A DNA stretch of 64,000 bases from the NCBI RefSeq assembly GCF_013426895.1, contig NZ_AP023175.1, positions 682,001-746,000 of the forward strand, read 5' to 3'. This document shows, one piece after another, positions 10,001-19,103 of this stretch (its first letter is position 1; each line of letters begins with the position of its first letter). The notes beneath the pieces were generated by a model. The model had not been told where the DNA came from and made no database searches. It saw nothing but the letters and a program-made list of their open reading frames with translations. A program made the translations under genes and the position numbers. The DNA is from Paraburkholderia largidicola (lineage in GTDB: Bacteria > Pseudomonadota > Gammaproteobacteria > Burkholderiales > Burkholderiaceae).

Positions 10001-11519
10001 CCACGCTGCGCGGATGCAGATCGCGCAACACGACGCGCTGTGGCTGCCCGCCGAACGTCTGACGTGCCTGCGGGCGATTTATCCGCAGGCGCAAATCAAG
10101 CCGACGATCCGCGCGCCTAAGGGTTTCGACGAACCCTGGACAGAAGACGACGCGCTCGTCGACGTGGTGCGTGCCCGGCTGACGGGATTCGGGCCGCTGC
10201 CGCTTGCGTCGATCGCACGCGCGCTGGCGCTGCCTGCTTCGACGGTTGCACTGGCGCTCACGCGGCTCGAAGCGGAAGGCTATGTGATGCGCGGCCGCTT
10301 CACACCGGGCACCACGGATGAAGAGTGGTGCGAGCGGCATCTGCTCGCGCGCATCCATCGTTATACGGTGCGGCGCTTGCGGCGCGAGATCGAGCCTGTC
10401 GAGCGGCACGACTTCATGCGCTTCCTGTTCGCGTGGCAGCGCCTCACACCCGATACGCGCGGCGAAGGACGGGATGCGCTCGCCGCCGTGCTCGATCAGC
10501 TCGAAGGTTTTCAGGCGGCTGCGAGCGCATGGGAAGAAGACATTTTGCCTGCGCGGCTGAAGGACTATTCGATCACCTCGCTCGACGAGCTGTGCCGTTC
10601 CGGCAAGATCGTCTGGACACGGCTCACGGATCGCGCGCGCGGCGCAAGCGGGCCGGTGCGCAGCACGCCCATCGTGCTGTTGCCGCGCCGTGCGCTGCCC
10701 GTGTGGACCGCGCTGCTCGACACGTCGAAACAGCCGGAGTTGTCGCCGAAAGCGCAACTGGTGTTCGATACGTTGACGCAGCACGGCGCGATGTTCTTCG
10801 ACGAGTTATCGGGCGATGTTCATCTGCTGCGCGTCGAACTCGAAAACGCGCTCGGCGAACTGGTCGCGGCGGGCCTCGTCAATTCGGACAGCTTCGCGGG
10901 TTTGCGTGCGCTGCTGAAACCCGTCGCGAAACGCAACGCGTCGTATTTTCCGAGCCGCCGTCCGCGCGGCGCGGGCGCGCTGATCGGCGGCATGGACGAT
11001 GCGGGGCGATGGGCGCTGTTGCGGCGGCCGGTTGCCGCTGTGGCCGAAGAACCTGCGCCCTCTTCTTCCCGGCGTTCTTCGACTTCGTTCGCGCCCGACG
11101 TGATCGAGCATGTTGCGATGGCGTTGTTGCGGCGCTTTGGCGTCGTGTTCTGGCGGTTGCTCGAGCGGGAAGCCGAATGGCTGCCGCCGTGGCGCGATCT
11201 GCTGCGTGTGTATCAGCGGCTGGAAGCACGCGGTCAGGTGCGGGGCGGACGCTTCGTCAATGGTCTGGCGGGGGAGCAGTTTGCGTTGCCAGAGGCGATT
11301 CCGCTGTTGCGGGAGGTGCGTCGCCATGCGGATGATGGTGCTTTTGTGTGTGTCGCGGGTACGGACCCGTTGAATCTGGTCGGCACGTTGCTGCCGGGGA
11401 CAAGGTGCCTGCTGTTGCAGGGAACCGCGTGCTGTATCGGGATGGTGTGCCCGTTGCGTCGCTCGTTGCCGGCGAGTTTAATCTGCCCGATGATGTCGAT
11501 GGCGAGATCAAGCAGGTGA
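7074..11519 (+). CDS. lhr: Lhr-type large ATP-dependent DNA helicase (3' end frameshifted)
   Basis: Very long superfamily-2 helicase of the Lhr group, which acts in DNA repair. Visible helicase motifs are APTGSGKT (Walker A, near residue 53), VDEIH (Walker B/DEAH-like), GLSATQ (motif III) and RVGRSGH (motif VI, near residue 377). Winged-helix and Lhr-specific C-terminal regions follow. The ATG at 7074 gives about 1480 residues; an in-frame ATG at 7044 is an alternative, and neither has a good ribosome site. The frame runs to a stop at 11519, but after about 11397 the encoded residues become Cys/Met/Ser-rich and unlike the family, while the expected tail continues in another frame to 11548. 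This suggests a one-base loss in a GGGG run. A metallophosphoesterase partner gene often seen next to bacterial lhr is absent. Confidence 0.9.
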   Translation: MTSVSSAAFGLADPLADFHPAVAGWFQKTFAAPTDAQAAAWPLIRNGRHTLVAAPTGSGKTLTAFLAALDELVRDGLAHGGALPDETLVVYVSPLKALSNDIRVNLQTPLEGIANELAERGLPVPEIRTAVRTGDTTQQERAALKKRAPHILVTTPESLYVLLGSASGRKMLATVRTVIVDEIHAMAGGKRGSHLALSLERLDALCGRRLPRIGLSATQKQIEAVARFLVGGARVDSDEPADCAIVDVGHVRARDLALEIPPVPLEAVMSNEAWELVYNRLAELVALHRTTLVFVNTRRMAERVARHLTERLGKDAVAAHHGSLAKEHRLDAEQRLKRGELRVLIATASLELGIDIGDVDLVCQMGSPRAIAPFLQRVGRSGHHVGGMPKGRLFPASRDDLIECAALLDCVRRGELDLLHIPRAPLDVLAQQIVAEVCNAEWSEDALFERFRHAAPYAALEREQFDAVLRMLAEGYTSRHGPRAAYVHRDAVNGTLRGRRGAQLYAVTSGGTIPENADYTVVLEPQGLNIGTVNEDFAVESLAGDVFQLGNASYRIMRVESGRVRVEDAQGQPPNIPFWLGEAPGRSDELSAGVARLRAEIERRLAVAKTASPIASDTDAFSDSHDGVATVAEQAATVTLDLEPAIAWLVEQTQLPEAAARQIVEYLARARQALGALPTQDTLVMERFFDESGGTQLVIHTPFGSRVNRAWGLALRKRFCRTFNFELQAAATEDAIVLSLTGAHSFALDEVWRYLRSATAEHVLVQALLDAPLFGVRWRWNATTALALPRYTGGRKTPPPLQRMRSDDLLATVFPDQAACLENIAGERELPSHPLVDQTLDDCLHEAMDTDGWLALLRRIESGQIALVSRDLPAPSPLAAEILTAKPYAFLDDAPIEERRTQAVLNRRYTSGPDSADDLGALDADAIASVGEEAWPQARNTDEMHEALMGLACITEAEAQRNENWPAWLAELAKTGHAARMQIAQHDALWLPAERLTCLRAIYPQAQIKPTIRAPKGFDEPWTEDDALVDVVRARLTGFGPLPLASIARALALPASTVALALTRLEAEGYVMRGRFTPGTTDEEWCERHLLARIHRYTVRRLRREIEPVERHDFMRFLFAWQRLTPDTRGEGRDALAAVLDQLEGFQAAASAWEEDILPARLKDYSITSLDELCRSGKIVWTRLTDRARGASGPVRSTPIVLLPRRALPVWTALLDTSKQPELSPKAQLVFDTLTQHGAMFFDELSGDVHLLRVELENALGELVAAGLVNSDSFAGLRALLKPVAKRNASYFPSRRPRGAGALIGGMDDAGRWALLRRPVAAVAEEPAPSSSRRSSTSFAPDVIEHVAMALLRRFGVVFWRLLEREAEWLPPWRDLLRVYQRLEARGQVRGGRFVNGLAGEQFALPEAIPLLREVRRHADDGAFVCVAGTDPLNLVGTLLPGTRCLLLQGTACCIGMVCPLRRSLPASLICPMMSMARSSR

Positions 11520-11548
11520 TGAGAATGCGGCTCGCGCGGCGGTATTGA
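11398..11548 (+). other. Out-of-frame native tail of the Lhr helicase
   Basis: In the -1 frame relative to the upstream gene this stretch encodes [16 protein letters not shown] followed by [15 protein letters not shown] and ends at a stop at 11548. This reads as the natural continuation of the family's C-terminal sequence after VGTLLPG. The join falls in a run of four G at about 11397-11400. It may be a true mutation, a homopolymer sequencing error or a -1 slip by the ribosome. Confidence 0.8.
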
Positions 11549-11632
11549 ATGGGGTTTGGGTTTGCTTTCGCTCGCATCCGCGGTTTGCGTTTTCGCTGGC
11601 ATCCGCATTTTGTTATGCTTGCCTCAAGCGTT

Positions 11633-11710
11633 GCCCCTGTGCGGGGCGGCACCTACTTTTCTTTGCCGCCGCAAAGAAAAGTAGGCAAAAGAAAGCGGCT
11701 CACACCGCCA
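11633..11710 (+). repeat. 78-bp arm, copy A left, with 34-bp hairpin
   Basis: One of four near-identical arms in the window. It carries a perfect 15-bp stem with a 4-base loop (CGCC) at 11652-11685; the stem begins CCTACTTTTCTTTGC. The arm also holds GTGCGGGGCGGCAC-type G+C-rich sequence on its outer side. The hairpin lies about 100 bases past the lhr stop. Confidence 0.9.
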
Positions 11711-11858
11711 ATCCTTGTGTTTGCCTGAGGGCCCCCACAGGTTCTTATGCTTCACACGGCGACGCCCTGGTTTGCGCTCGTTGCCAACGTTCTCCCTGTA
11801 CGCCTCACCCCGTTCACGCGCCCGAACTACAGCACGCCGTGCCAGTTATTCCACAGCC

Positions 11859-11991
11859 GCCCAGGTGGCAAACTGTGTGTAGGTCGAAGTAGCTCACACG
11901 CCTCACTTCGGACAGATAGCGCACGCGTTCCACCCTGTAAGCGCGCCAGGCTTTACGACGCGACAACCTACACACAGTTTGCCACCTGGGC
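11859..11991. repeat. Inner long stem-loop of copy A
   Basis: Two perfect 26-bp inverted repeats (11859-11884 and 11966-11991; core GGTGGCAAACTGTGTGTAGG) enclose an 81-base conserved loop. The arms are identical in copy B, although nearby sequence has diverged. A single frame of 50 codons is open through both copies without insertion or deletion. Confidence 0.85.
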
Positions 11992-12136
11992 AGCACATAC
12001 CAATCGCTGTCGCTGGCCGTTGTACGGGTGCTTGACGCGGGTGAGGCATTCATTCAAAGCGTTGGCAACGAGCACCGACCAGGGCACTGCGGTGTGAAGC
12101 ACGGGGACGCGGGGGCCCGTGGATAAGAACACGTGC

Positions 12137-12214
12137 TGGCGGTGTGAGCCGCTTTCTTTTGCCTACTTTTCTTTGCGGCGGCAAAGAAAAGTAGGTGCCG
12201 CCCCGCACAGGGGC
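12137..12214 (-). repeat. 78-bp arm, copy A right, with 34-bp hairpin
   Basis: Inverted partner of the arm at 11633-11710. Its hairpin is at 12162-12195 with loop GGCG. It lies about 150 bases past the trehalase stop on the opposite strand, so it could end transcription from that side. Confidence 0.9.
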
Positions 12215-12360
12215 AACGCTAGCGGACCAATAAAATCACGCGGACGCCAGCGCAAAGGCCAAAACACCAAACCGCGACGCCTGAAGCACGAAGGCAAACC
12301 GCGGATGCCGGCGCAAAAGCCCCGAACACCAAACCACGCCCACCCGCATCGACTACGCTA

Positions 12361-14070
12361 TCACTCGCCTGGGGCGTACAGATCGAGCAACTTCAACGTC
12401 ACGCCATTAGTCCACCCAAAGCCATCCTGCAACGGATACTCACCGCCACCACCGCCTCCAGTCCCCGATCCTTCAACCACATATTTCTCCACCAACTTCT
12501 GCTCCTTCGAGTAAACATTCTTAACATCCGCAAGAAACCGCGTACCAATCTGCTGCGCAAGATCACTGCGCCCATAACGCCGCAACCCTTCAATCGCGAG
12601 CCAATGCAACGGCGCCCAGCCATTCGGCGCATCCCACTGCTGGGTCGTGTCGTAAGTCGACGTGGTGAGACCGCCCGGCTTGAGCAACACACCCGCAACC
12701 ACATTCGCCGTCTTGTGCGCGCGATCAGGCCACGCAGCACCCGCGAACAACGGATACAGCATCGCGGGCGTCTGGTTGTCGCGCGACTTCGCGAGCTTCC
12801 AGTCGTAATCGCCGTAGTATCCCTTGCTATTCCACAGATACCGGTTGATGCCCTCGGCACGTTTCGCCGCCTTACCGATGAACTGCACGACGCAACTAAA
12901 ATCCCGCGTCTCCGAACAACCGCGCGCAATGGTCGTCTCGAGATGGAACATCAGGCTGTTCAGATCGACAGGGATGATCGAAGTAGTGCGAACGGTCGTT
13001 AGATTCATGTTGTCGCCGAACCAGCGCGAACTGAAATCCCAGCCGCTTTCCGCCGTCGCGCGCAGATCGCGGTACACCTCGTTAGGCGCCCGCCCGGTGG
13101 CTTTCTGCGCCGTCTGCACGTCTTCGAGATACGACTCGTCGCGCGGCGTGTCGAGTTCGTCCCAATAACGGTTCAGCACCGTTTTGTCCGGTAGCACCAC
13201 GACGTTGCGCGTTGCGTCGCCAGGCTTCGTCGTCGACGCGCCCTGCATCCAGTACGCGTATTCCTTGCGCATGGCCGGCAAATACTTCTGATAGACGCGC
13301 CCCCCTTCGACCTTTGCGGCAAGCTCCACCATGTACGAGAAGAACGGCGGCTGCGAGCGGCTCAGATAGTAGGTCCGGTTGCCGTTCGGAATGTGGCCAT
13401 ACGTGTCGATCATGTACGCGAAGTTGTCGAGCATGTTGTCGACGAGATCTTCATGTCCCGACTCCTGCAAGCCGAGCATCGTGAAATACGTGTCCCAGTA
13501 ATAGCCTTCGCGAAAGCGCCCGCCGGGCACGACGTACGGCTTGGGCATCGGAATCAGCGAACTGTACGGCGGCGCGGTCGTCGTCGTGCGCGTGAGTTCG
13601 GGCCACAGCCAGTTGATGTGATCGCGCAGCGACTGGTTCGGCGGCGGCGTGATCACGGGCTCCGAAGGCGGTATGAAGTACTGGTCGACGAAAGTTTTCA
13701 GCGAGAAATTCGGCTGGTTCTTCTGCGTTTCGTAGGCCTGGAGGATCGTTGCGGGGTCCGCTTTCGGCAACGCGTCGACGAAGGTCTTCTGGTCGGGATA
13801 GATCTGCCGGGTCTGCACAGCGACGAACAGGTCGCCATACAACTTGTCGGGCGGCGGCGGCAACGTGCCGCCCAACTGCGTATCGGCGCTCGCCACGCGC
13901 GCGAAACCTGCCAGCAGCACAAAGCTTGAAAACGCGACTGCACGCGCGGCGGATCGCTTGCGCAGAGGCGGCGAGCTTGATGGCGCCGCGCATTGCATCG
14001 GGTCAAAAAGAACTGCGGTTGATGGATGTGTACTGACAGTCCTGCTACGAACAGACGACAGCGTACTCAT
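12361..14070 (-). CDS. treA: Periplasmic alpha,alpha-trehalase
   Basis: Glycoside hydrolase family 37 enzyme that splits trehalose to two glucose molecules in the periplasm. Both family signatures are present: [15 protein letters not shown] and [10 protein letters not shown], plus the glycine-rich loop before [14 protein letters not shown] near the C-terminus. The 569-residue reading begins at the ATG at 14070, preceded by a strong ribosome site (GAGGAGGGAG). A long basic N-terminus leads into a hydrophobic segment ending in ARVASA, consistent with an export signal. The gene is monocistronic and ends in the composite repeat. Confidence 0.95.
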   Translation of the reverse strand: MSTLSSVRSRTVSTHPSTAVLFDPMQCAAPSSSPPLRKRSAARAVAFSSFVLLAGFARVASADTQLGGTLPPPPDKLYGDLFVAVQTRQIYPDQKTFVDALPKADPATILQAYETQKNQPNFSLKTFVDQYFIPPSEPVITPPPNQSLRDHINWLWPELTRTTTTAPPYSSLIPMPKPYVVPGGRFREGYYWDTYFTMLGLQESGHEDLVDNMLDNFAYMIDTYGHIPNGNRTYYLSRSQPPFFSYMVELAAKVEGGRVYQKYLPAMRKEYAYWMQGASTTKPGDATRNVVVLPDKTVLNRYWDELDTPRDESYLEDVQTAQKATGRAPNEVYRDLRATAESGWDFSSRWFGDNMNLTTVRTTSIIPVDLNSLMFHLETTIARGCSETRDFSCVVQFIGKAAKRAEGINRYLWNSKGYYGDYDWKLAKSRDNQTPAMLYPLFAGAAWPDRAHKTANVVAGVLLKPGGLTTSTYDTTQQWDAPNGWAPLHWLAIEGLRRYGRSDLAQQIGTRFLADVKNVYSKEQKLVEKYVVEGSGTGGGGGGEYPLQDGFGWTNGVTLKLLDLYAPGE

Positions 14071-14388
14071 GTCTCCCTCCTCGGAAAGGTGGACAACCGG
14101 TCTGGTCTGCCGTCGCGCTTTTTGATTGCCACGCGAGCATCGCATAGGAGCACGTACGTGCGCAATCGCGCGTGAACGTTTGCGGAACCGATCCCTGAAA
14201 AGCATCTTTTTTTCTATGCTTTCTGATTAAAGAAAGCTGATTCAAAGGTCGTTAATCAATTCGGAGCCGTACGTCCGGCCGCTTCGTTACAATGAAGCAA
14301 ATCAGTCATCGATAAGACTCTTCGCCGCCGCGTGCTGTACTCGTATTCGGAGCTCGACTGGAGGCAACTTTTTGCCCGGGGACCCTTC
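14071..14388. other. Divergent promoter region treA / rpfR
   Basis: About 320 bp of mixed composition. It contains an A+T-rich stretch around 14205-14260 that could hold the treA promoter, but I cannot assign -35/-10 elements with confidence. No small gene is evident. Confidence 0.4.
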
Positions 14389-16392
14389 ATGAACGACGAT
14401 CAACACGATCAGGTGCTTTTCGCCCGGTTCGGAACGAGCAGCCCCTGCTGGCGGCTGTCGAGCGACAGCAATGCGCTCGAACTGACGCCCGAAACGGATG
14501 ACGACACAGCCACGGTCGCCATTGCCCTGTCGGGTGCGCAGGCCGCGCAGATTCGCAGGCTCACGGGCGTCACCTCGCATCTCACCATGGACGTGCGCCT
14601 GTTCGGCGAAGCGCTGCGTCTGCATCTGGTCGGCAAGAAGCTCAACAGCAGCACCTGGGCGGGCACGGCTTCCGGCTACGAAGACACCGAGTCCGTCGCG
14701 CGCGATCTGGTGCATGGGCTGTCATTCGCCGAGCAGGTCGTGTCGGAAGTCAATTCCGTCGTCGTGATCGTCGACAAGAACGGCCGCATCCAGCGCTTCA
14801 ACCGGCTCGCCGAAGAACTCACGGGCATGAAGGAAGAAGACGTGGTCGGGCGCAGTGTGTGGGCGCTCTTCATGTCGTCGGAAGCGGGCGCGGCGTCGAG
14901 CCAGAACATTTCGGGCTTCTTCAATCAGGGCGTCGCGTACGAAGTCGAGCGGCGCGTGCGCACCGTGCACGGCGAGCGGCTTTTCCTCTTTCGCAACAAA
15001 TTCGTGATGAGCGGGAGCGGCGTCGACGAACAGTTTCTGATCTGCTCGGGCACCGACATCACCGAGGAACGCCGCGCGCAGGAACGTCTGTCGGAACTGG
15101 CCAACACCGATTCGCTGACGGGCCTGCCCAACCGCAACGCGATTCACGACAAGACGCGCGCGGCCATCGCCAGCGCGGCGGCGGGCGAATCCGTCGGCAT
15201 CCTGTTTCTCGATCTCGACAATTTCAAGAAGGTCAACGACCACTACGGCCACGTGTTCGGCGACCGGCTGATCCAGGACGTGTCGTCGGCCGTGCGCGAG
15301 TGTCTTGCCGACGAGGACACGCTCGCGCGCCTGGGCGGCGACGAGTTCATCGTGCTGTCGCCGGTTGCGTCGGTGGCGTCGATGGAAGCGATGGCGCAGC
15401 GCATTCTGGAGCGGCTGCGCGTGCCATTCAGCCTCGGGCTGGTCGAGGTCTACACCGGCTGCTCGATCGGCATTGCGATGTTCCCCGAACATGGCGACAG
15501 CCTCGAAGCGCTGATCCGCGCCGCCGACACCGCCATGTACGTGGCCAAGGACGACGGCAAGCGCACGTATCGCGTGTTCTCGCCGGAGATGAACCGCAAG
15601 GTCGCCGAGTACATGTGGCTCGATACGAATCTGCGGCGCGGCCTCGAAGAAGGCCAGCTGACGCTGCACTATCAGCCGAAGCTCTCGCTGGCCACGGGCA
15701 CCGTGTACGGCGTGGAGGCGCTGGTGCGCTGGAATTCGCCGGAGCGCGGGCAGATCATGCCCGCCGCGTTCATCCGCTACGCGGAAGAGTCGGGGCTGAT
15801 CGGGCCGCTTGGCCGTTGGGTGATGCAAACGGCGGCCGAACAGGCCGCGCAATGGAAGGCGCGCGGGCTGTCGCTGCGCGTGGCGATCAACGTGTCGGCG
15901 CGGCAACTGGTGGATACGGCCGTGGTGTCGCATTTCACGGAGGCCCTGCAGCGCGCGCAACTCGATCCTTGCCTGCTCGACATCGAGCTGACGGAAAGCT
16001 GCCTGATCGAAGACGAAGCGGCCGCGATCGACCTGATTACGCAATTCCGCGATCTCGGCGCGCAGGTCCATCTGGACGATTTCGGCACCGGCTATTCGTC
16101 GCTGTCGCAGCTTGGGCGCATTCCGCTCGACGTGATCAAGCTGGACCGCAGCTTCGTGAGTTCGATCAACGCGGACAGGAAATCTCAGGCGCTGGTGCGC
16201 TCGATGGTGGCCGTCGCGCAAGCGCTGCAACTGAAGGTGGTGGCGGAAGGGATCGAGACGGAATCGGAAGAGCTGTTCATGAAGGGACTGGGCGTCGAAT
16301 ACGTACAGGGTTTTCTGTACGGCAGGCCGATGCCCGCAGCCGAATTCGAGCGCTGGCTGCATGACAGGCAGAAGATCCGCTTGATCGCCTGA
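14389..16392 (+). CDS. rpfR: RpfR, BDSF receptor with PAS-GGDEF-EAL domains
   Basis: Cytoplasmic sensor that binds the quorum signal cis-2-dodecenoic acid (BDSF) and alters cyclic-di-GMP level. The 667 residues show an N-terminal region (1-105) matching the RpfF-interaction domain, a PAS domain (about 113-225), a GGDEF domain with intact G316-G-D-E-F320, and an EAL domain with intact E443-A-L445. In Burkholderia RpfR the phosphodiesterase is raised by BDSF. The start at 14389 (MNDDQHDQ) is preferred over a GTG at 14332 because family conservation begins here. It faces rpfF tail to tail, which strongly supports the assignment. Confidence 0.93.
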   Translation: MNDDQHDQVLFARFGTSSPCWRLSSDSNALELTPETDDDTATVAIALSGAQAAQIRRLTGVTSHLTMDVRLFGEALRLHLVGKKLNSSTWAGTASGYEDTESVARDLVHGLSFAEQVVSEVNSVVVIVDKNGRIQRFNRLAEELTGMKEEDVVGRSVWALFMSSEAGAASSQNISGFFNQGVAYEVERRVRTVHGERLFLFRNKFVMSGSGVDEQFLICSGTDITEERRAQERLSELANTDSLTGLPNRNAIHDKTRAAIASAAAGESVGILFLDLDNFKKVNDHYGHVFGDRLIQDVSSAVRECLADEDTLARLGGDEFIVLSPVASVASMEAMAQRILERLRVPFSLGLVEVYTGCSIGIAMFPEHGDSLEALIRAADTAMYVAKDDGKRTYRVFSPEMNRKVAEYMWLDTNLRRGLEEGQLTLHYQPKLSLATGTVYGVEALVRWNSPERGQIMPAAFIRYAEESGLIGPLGRWVMQTAAEQAAQWKARGLSLRVAINVSARQLVDTAVVSHFTEALQRAQLDPCLLDIELTESCLIEDEAAAIDLITQFRDLGAQVHLDDFGTGYSSLSQLGRIPLDVIKLDRSFVSSINADRKSQALVRSMVAVAQALQLKVVAEGIETESEELFMKGLGVEYVQGFLYGRPMPAAEFERWLHDRQKIRLIA

Positions 16393-16582
16393 ACCCCCGA
16401 AAAGTTCGCTGGATCGCCGGGATCTCCCGCCTGGCCGTTGCTACGGCTGACTACTGGGTAATGCATGCTGCTTGATGCCTTCTGCTACGTTGATGGTTGC
16501 GTCAATACCTGACGGGTGCAGACGGAGCGCGTGAATGCTGAGCGCGGGGGCGTTCTGCCAATCAGACTACTGTCCTTCCTGC

Positions 16583-17461
16583 TTACGCAACGTTCATCGC
16601 AGCCGGGCGCAAATTGCCCGCGCGGCGGTTCTGCAGCATCACGAGCCGTTCCATGAAGGCGAGATCCTTCTCCTCGATCGTGAACGCGGACTGCACCCAG
16701 TCTTCCGTAATTTCCATCAGTTCGGCGCGCGACAGTTGCAGCACGCGCTGACGCGCCCGTACCATCGCGCGGATGCCGTTGAGCTTGGGGCGCAACGTGT
16801 CGATGAAGGTGCGCGTCGCGATATACGCCTCGCCCGGCTCGAACAGATGGTCGACGAGGCCGCGGCTTTCGTGCCACTCGGCCGTATGCGATTCGCCGCC
16901 GCCGATCAGTTCTTCCGCGAGGCGCATGCCCGCCTTGCGCGCGACGAGCGAATAGCCGCCCATGCCCGGGAACAGGTTGAAGGCGATCTCCGGAAAGCCC
17001 ATCCGCGCGTCGTTCTGCGCGAGCACGAAATGATGCGCGAGCGCCGCTTCGAAGCCGCCGCCGAGCGCGCTGCCCTCCACCATCGCAATCGAAATCGCGC
17101 CGGTATCGAAGCCGCGCGCCGCTGCGTGCACGCAATCGACGCAGGCGCGCGCATACGCCATCAGCTCCTGTCGGCGGCCGGCGCGGATGGCGTCGGCAAA
17201 AAAGCTGAGATCGCCGCCGACGTTGAACATGGTCGGAATCACGGAGCCTGTCACCCAAAAATCGATGCGCACATTGGAATCGCGCGCGGCCCGCGCGAGT
17301 TCGAGGATGTCGTGCACCAGTTCGAGGTTGAAGCATGGACGCGGTTGCGCGCGCAACATCATCCACATGACGTTGCGCTCTTCTTCGTAATACGCGGAGA
17401 TTTGCGACAGCTTGCCAGCTTCGAGGAACGGACGGCAGGCGTGATGGTTTTGCAGATTCAT
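16583..17461 (-). CDS. rpfF: RpfF, BDSF (cis-2-dodecenoic acid) synthase
   Basis: Crotonase-superfamily enzyme that makes the diffusible fatty-acid signal BDSF from an acyl-ACP, with both dehydratase and thioesterase activity. The 292 residues carry the two family glutamates 20 residues apart, E138 in GGGFEAAL and E158 in GFPEIAF, matching the catalytic pair of Xanthomonas RpfF. Start at 17461 has AGGACC upstream as ribosome site. It converges on rpfR with a 190-bp gap, the usual arrangement of this two-gene signalling unit. Confidence 0.95.
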   Translation of the reverse strand: MNLQNHHACRPFLEAGKLSQISAYYEEERNVMWMMLRAQPRPCFNLELVHDILELARAARDSNVRIDFWVTGSVIPTMFNVGGDLSFFADAIRAGRRQELMAYARACVDCVHAAARGFDTGAISIAMVEGSALGGGFEAALAHHFVLAQNDARMGFPEIAFNLFPGMGGYSLVARKAGMRLAEELIGGGESHTAEWHESRGLVDHLFEPGEAYIATRTFIDTLRPKLNGIRAMVRARQRVLQLSRAELMEITEDWVQSAFTIEEKDLAFMERLVMLQNRRAGNLRPAAMNVA

Positions 17462-17901
17462 TTTGAACGGTCCTTTTGAAGTTAAAAACTCGGGTGAAGC
17501 ATTGCGAGCCTAAAACAGACCAGAATCTGGTGGGGCGGCCTAACCAACAGAAGAATGCAGTTCTTCATAACTATGGCGACGCCCGCTGGACGGGCTTCTT
17601 GCCAGGCGCGGCTTGCGCAAACGATTGCCCTCTGAAGTAAAACTTCAAACAAACGTTCTCGCCTGCGCTTTAATAAGGGCACAAAGCGGTAATTAGAATA
17701 TCTGTTTTAATTCCAGCTGAAATGTCGCTGCAAACGTTTTAATGCAATCCGAAGTTATTCCGATTGCATTGTTTTGTGAATTCGGGGCGATGAGAGGCAA
17801 AAAGCGGCAAAGCGATCGCGCTCAGCCGCGTTTTCCCCAGAGAGGTGACATGGGTCCATCGATCGATGCGGATGCAACGGCATGCGCATCGACGGCGCGC
17901 T
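17462..17901. other. A+T-richer region upstream of rpfF with inverted repeat
   Basis: About 440 bp between rpfF and the end of the downstream dehydrogenase gene. It should contain the rpfF promoter. The clearest feature is a perfect 9-bp inverted repeat at 17741-17749 and 17762-17770 (AATGCAATC / GATTGCATT). I see no credible coding sequence. Confidence 0.5.
17741..17770. promoter_or_regulatory. Inverted repeat upstream of rpfF
   Basis: Nine-base arms separated by twelve bases, in A+T-rich DNA about 280 bp upstream of rpfF. It could be a binding site or a hairpin; position alone does not decide. Confidence 0.3.
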
Positions 17902-19002
17902 TTACTGCAGGCGCGCGGACCAGTTATCGGCGGCTTCCTGCGACAAACCCGCCGCTAGCGCGGCCTCGCGAATCTGCCGCCAGGTTTGCGGATCGACGGG
18001 AATGCCGTTGGCCTCGCGCTCGGCGCGTGTCGCGCGCTCCGGCTCGCCCGGCGCATAGATGCGCTCCGCGCCGCCCGCCAGCGGCGACGCCTTCACCCAT
18101 TCGACGAACGCATCTGCCTCGGCCTCGGCGTTTGGGGCGTCGAAGGCGGCGGGATCGGCGATCACCGACAGCATGCAGTTGATGATCGCGTTGGTCTTTT
18201 GCAGCGTGTCCTCGTGCGTCGTGTAGCCGCCCGACAACGCGCCGCCAAAAATCTCGCACATCGCCGCGAGACCGAAGCCCTTGTGGCCGCCCGCCTGTCC
18301 GCCAACCGGCATCAGCGCGCCGAACGGCGCTTCCATCATCACTTTCGGCTCGACGGTCGGGTTGCCTTCATGGTCGATCAGCGAGCCGGGCGGCACCTGC
18401 TTGCCCTGGTTGTACGCGACGCGCGTCTTGCCGTAAGCCACGGCGCTCGTCGCGAAGTCGAGCACGAGCGGCGCCTTGCCCTGGCGCGGAAAGGCCGCGC
18501 AAAACGGATTGGTGCCGATGCGCCGGTCCGCGCCGCCGAACGGCGCGACGAGCGGATCGCCCGCCACGTTGACGAAGTGGAACGACGCGAGGCCCGCCTT
18601 CGCGCACTGCTCGGCCCAATGCCCGATCCGCCCGATGTGATGCGCGTTGCGCAGCGCGACGGCGCACACGCCGAGTTTTTTCGCGCGCTCGATGCCCTGC
18701 TCCATCGCCTCGTGCGCGACGACCTGGCCGAAGCCCTTGCCGCCGTCGATCGTCAGTACCGCGCCGACGTCCTTCACGACGCTCGCATGCGTGTTCAGCT
18801 TCAGCTCGCCATCGCGCAGCGAATCGACATAGCGCGGGATCATGCCGACGCCGTGCGAATCGTGCCCCGTGAGATTGGCGGCAACGAGATGATCGGCGAC
18901 GAGCTGGGCTTCACGCGGCGAACTGCCCGCCTGCTCCCATATCGCGCGCACGTAGGCGTGCAGTTGATCGACGGGAATACGGGGAGCGCGCGTGTCGTTC
19001 AT
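17902..19002 (-). CDS. Ldh2-type malate/lactate/ureidoglycolate dehydrogenase
   Basis: NAD(P)-dependent dehydrogenase of 2-hydroxy acids in the Ldh2/MDH2 family, which has no Rossmann fold. The 366 residues show the catalytic-histidine motif (GHDSHGVGMIPRYV), RNAHHIGRIGHW and the cofactor-site region RIGTNPFCAAFP followed later by GHKGFGLA. Substrate cannot be fixed from sequence; hydroxycarboxylates such as malate or lactate are likely. The gene lies 101 bp downstream of the M20 peptidase on the same strand, but a hairpin between them suggests separate or only partial co-transcription. Confidence 0.85.
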   Translation of the reverse strand: MNDTRAPRIPVDQLHAYVRAIWEQAGSSPREAQLVADHLVAANLTGHDSHGVGMIPRYVDSLRDGELKLNTHASVVKDVGAVLTIDGGKGFGQVVAHEAMEQGIERAKKLGVCAVALRNAHHIGRIGHWAEQCAKAGLASFHFVNVAGDPLVAPFGGADRRIGTNPFCAAFPRQGKAPLVLDFATSAVAYGKTRVAYNQGKQVPPGSLIDHEGNPTVEPKVMMEAPFGALMPVGGQAGGHKGFGLAAMCEIFGGALSGGYTTHEDTLQKTNAIINCMLSVIADPAAFDAPNAEAEADAFVEWVKASPLAGGAERIYAPGEPERATRAEREANGIPVDPQTWRQIREAALAAGLSQEAADNWSARLQ

Positions 19003-19036
19003 TCGATGATCGGTTCGTCAAGGAAAAAGATGGACA

Positions 19037-19064
19037 GTGAGAGAAGCCGACAGGCTTCTCTCAC
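19037..19064 (-). terminator. Hairpin downstream of the M20 peptidase
   Basis: Perfect 12-bp stem (19037-19048 with 19053-19064) and 4-base loop. On the minus strand a T run follows only after about eight bases, so it is a weak intrinsic terminator or an attenuating hairpin between the peptidase and the dehydrogenase. Confidence 0.55.
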
Positions 19065-19103
19065 GCGGAAAAACGCTTCAGCGTCGAACGTTCGGGACAG
19101 GCA

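Larger units (their letters stand above)
11560..12330. repeat. Composite palindromic repeat, copy A (between convergent lhr and treA)
   Basis: A ~0.77-kb repeat that fills nearly all of the 812-bp gap between the end of lhr and the end of trehalase. Layout: degenerate short repeats (GGCATCCGCGGTTTGC-like) outside, 78-bp arms in inverted orientation at 11633-11710 and 12137-12214, and inner 26-bp inverted repeats at 11859-11884 and 11966-11991. A second copy lies at about 23930-24700. The inner cassette is in opposite orientation there: the 20-mer ending ...AAGAACACGTG at 12116-12135 is the complement of 24132-24151, and GCCTGAGGGCCC at 11723-11734 is the complement of 24534-24545. No transposase is present. 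Function unknown; no annotation as a gene is offered. Confidence 0.85.

Noticed and set aside
9036..10784. 582-codon minus-strand ORF opposite lhr
   Set aside because: Shadow frame of the helicase with arginine-rich, low-complexity composition.
11747..12097. ORF inside composite repeat copy A as an ordinary gene (and its counterpart 24141-24434)
   Set aside because: No ribosome site, different ends in the two copies and overlap with palindromes; kept only as a point in the findings, not as a gene.
11633..12214. CRISPR array
   Set aside because: Repeats are inverted, not direct, and not evenly spaced; no cas genes nearby.
11560..12330. Insertion sequence or complete transposon
   Set aside because: No transposase frame and no obvious target-site duplication that I could define by eye.
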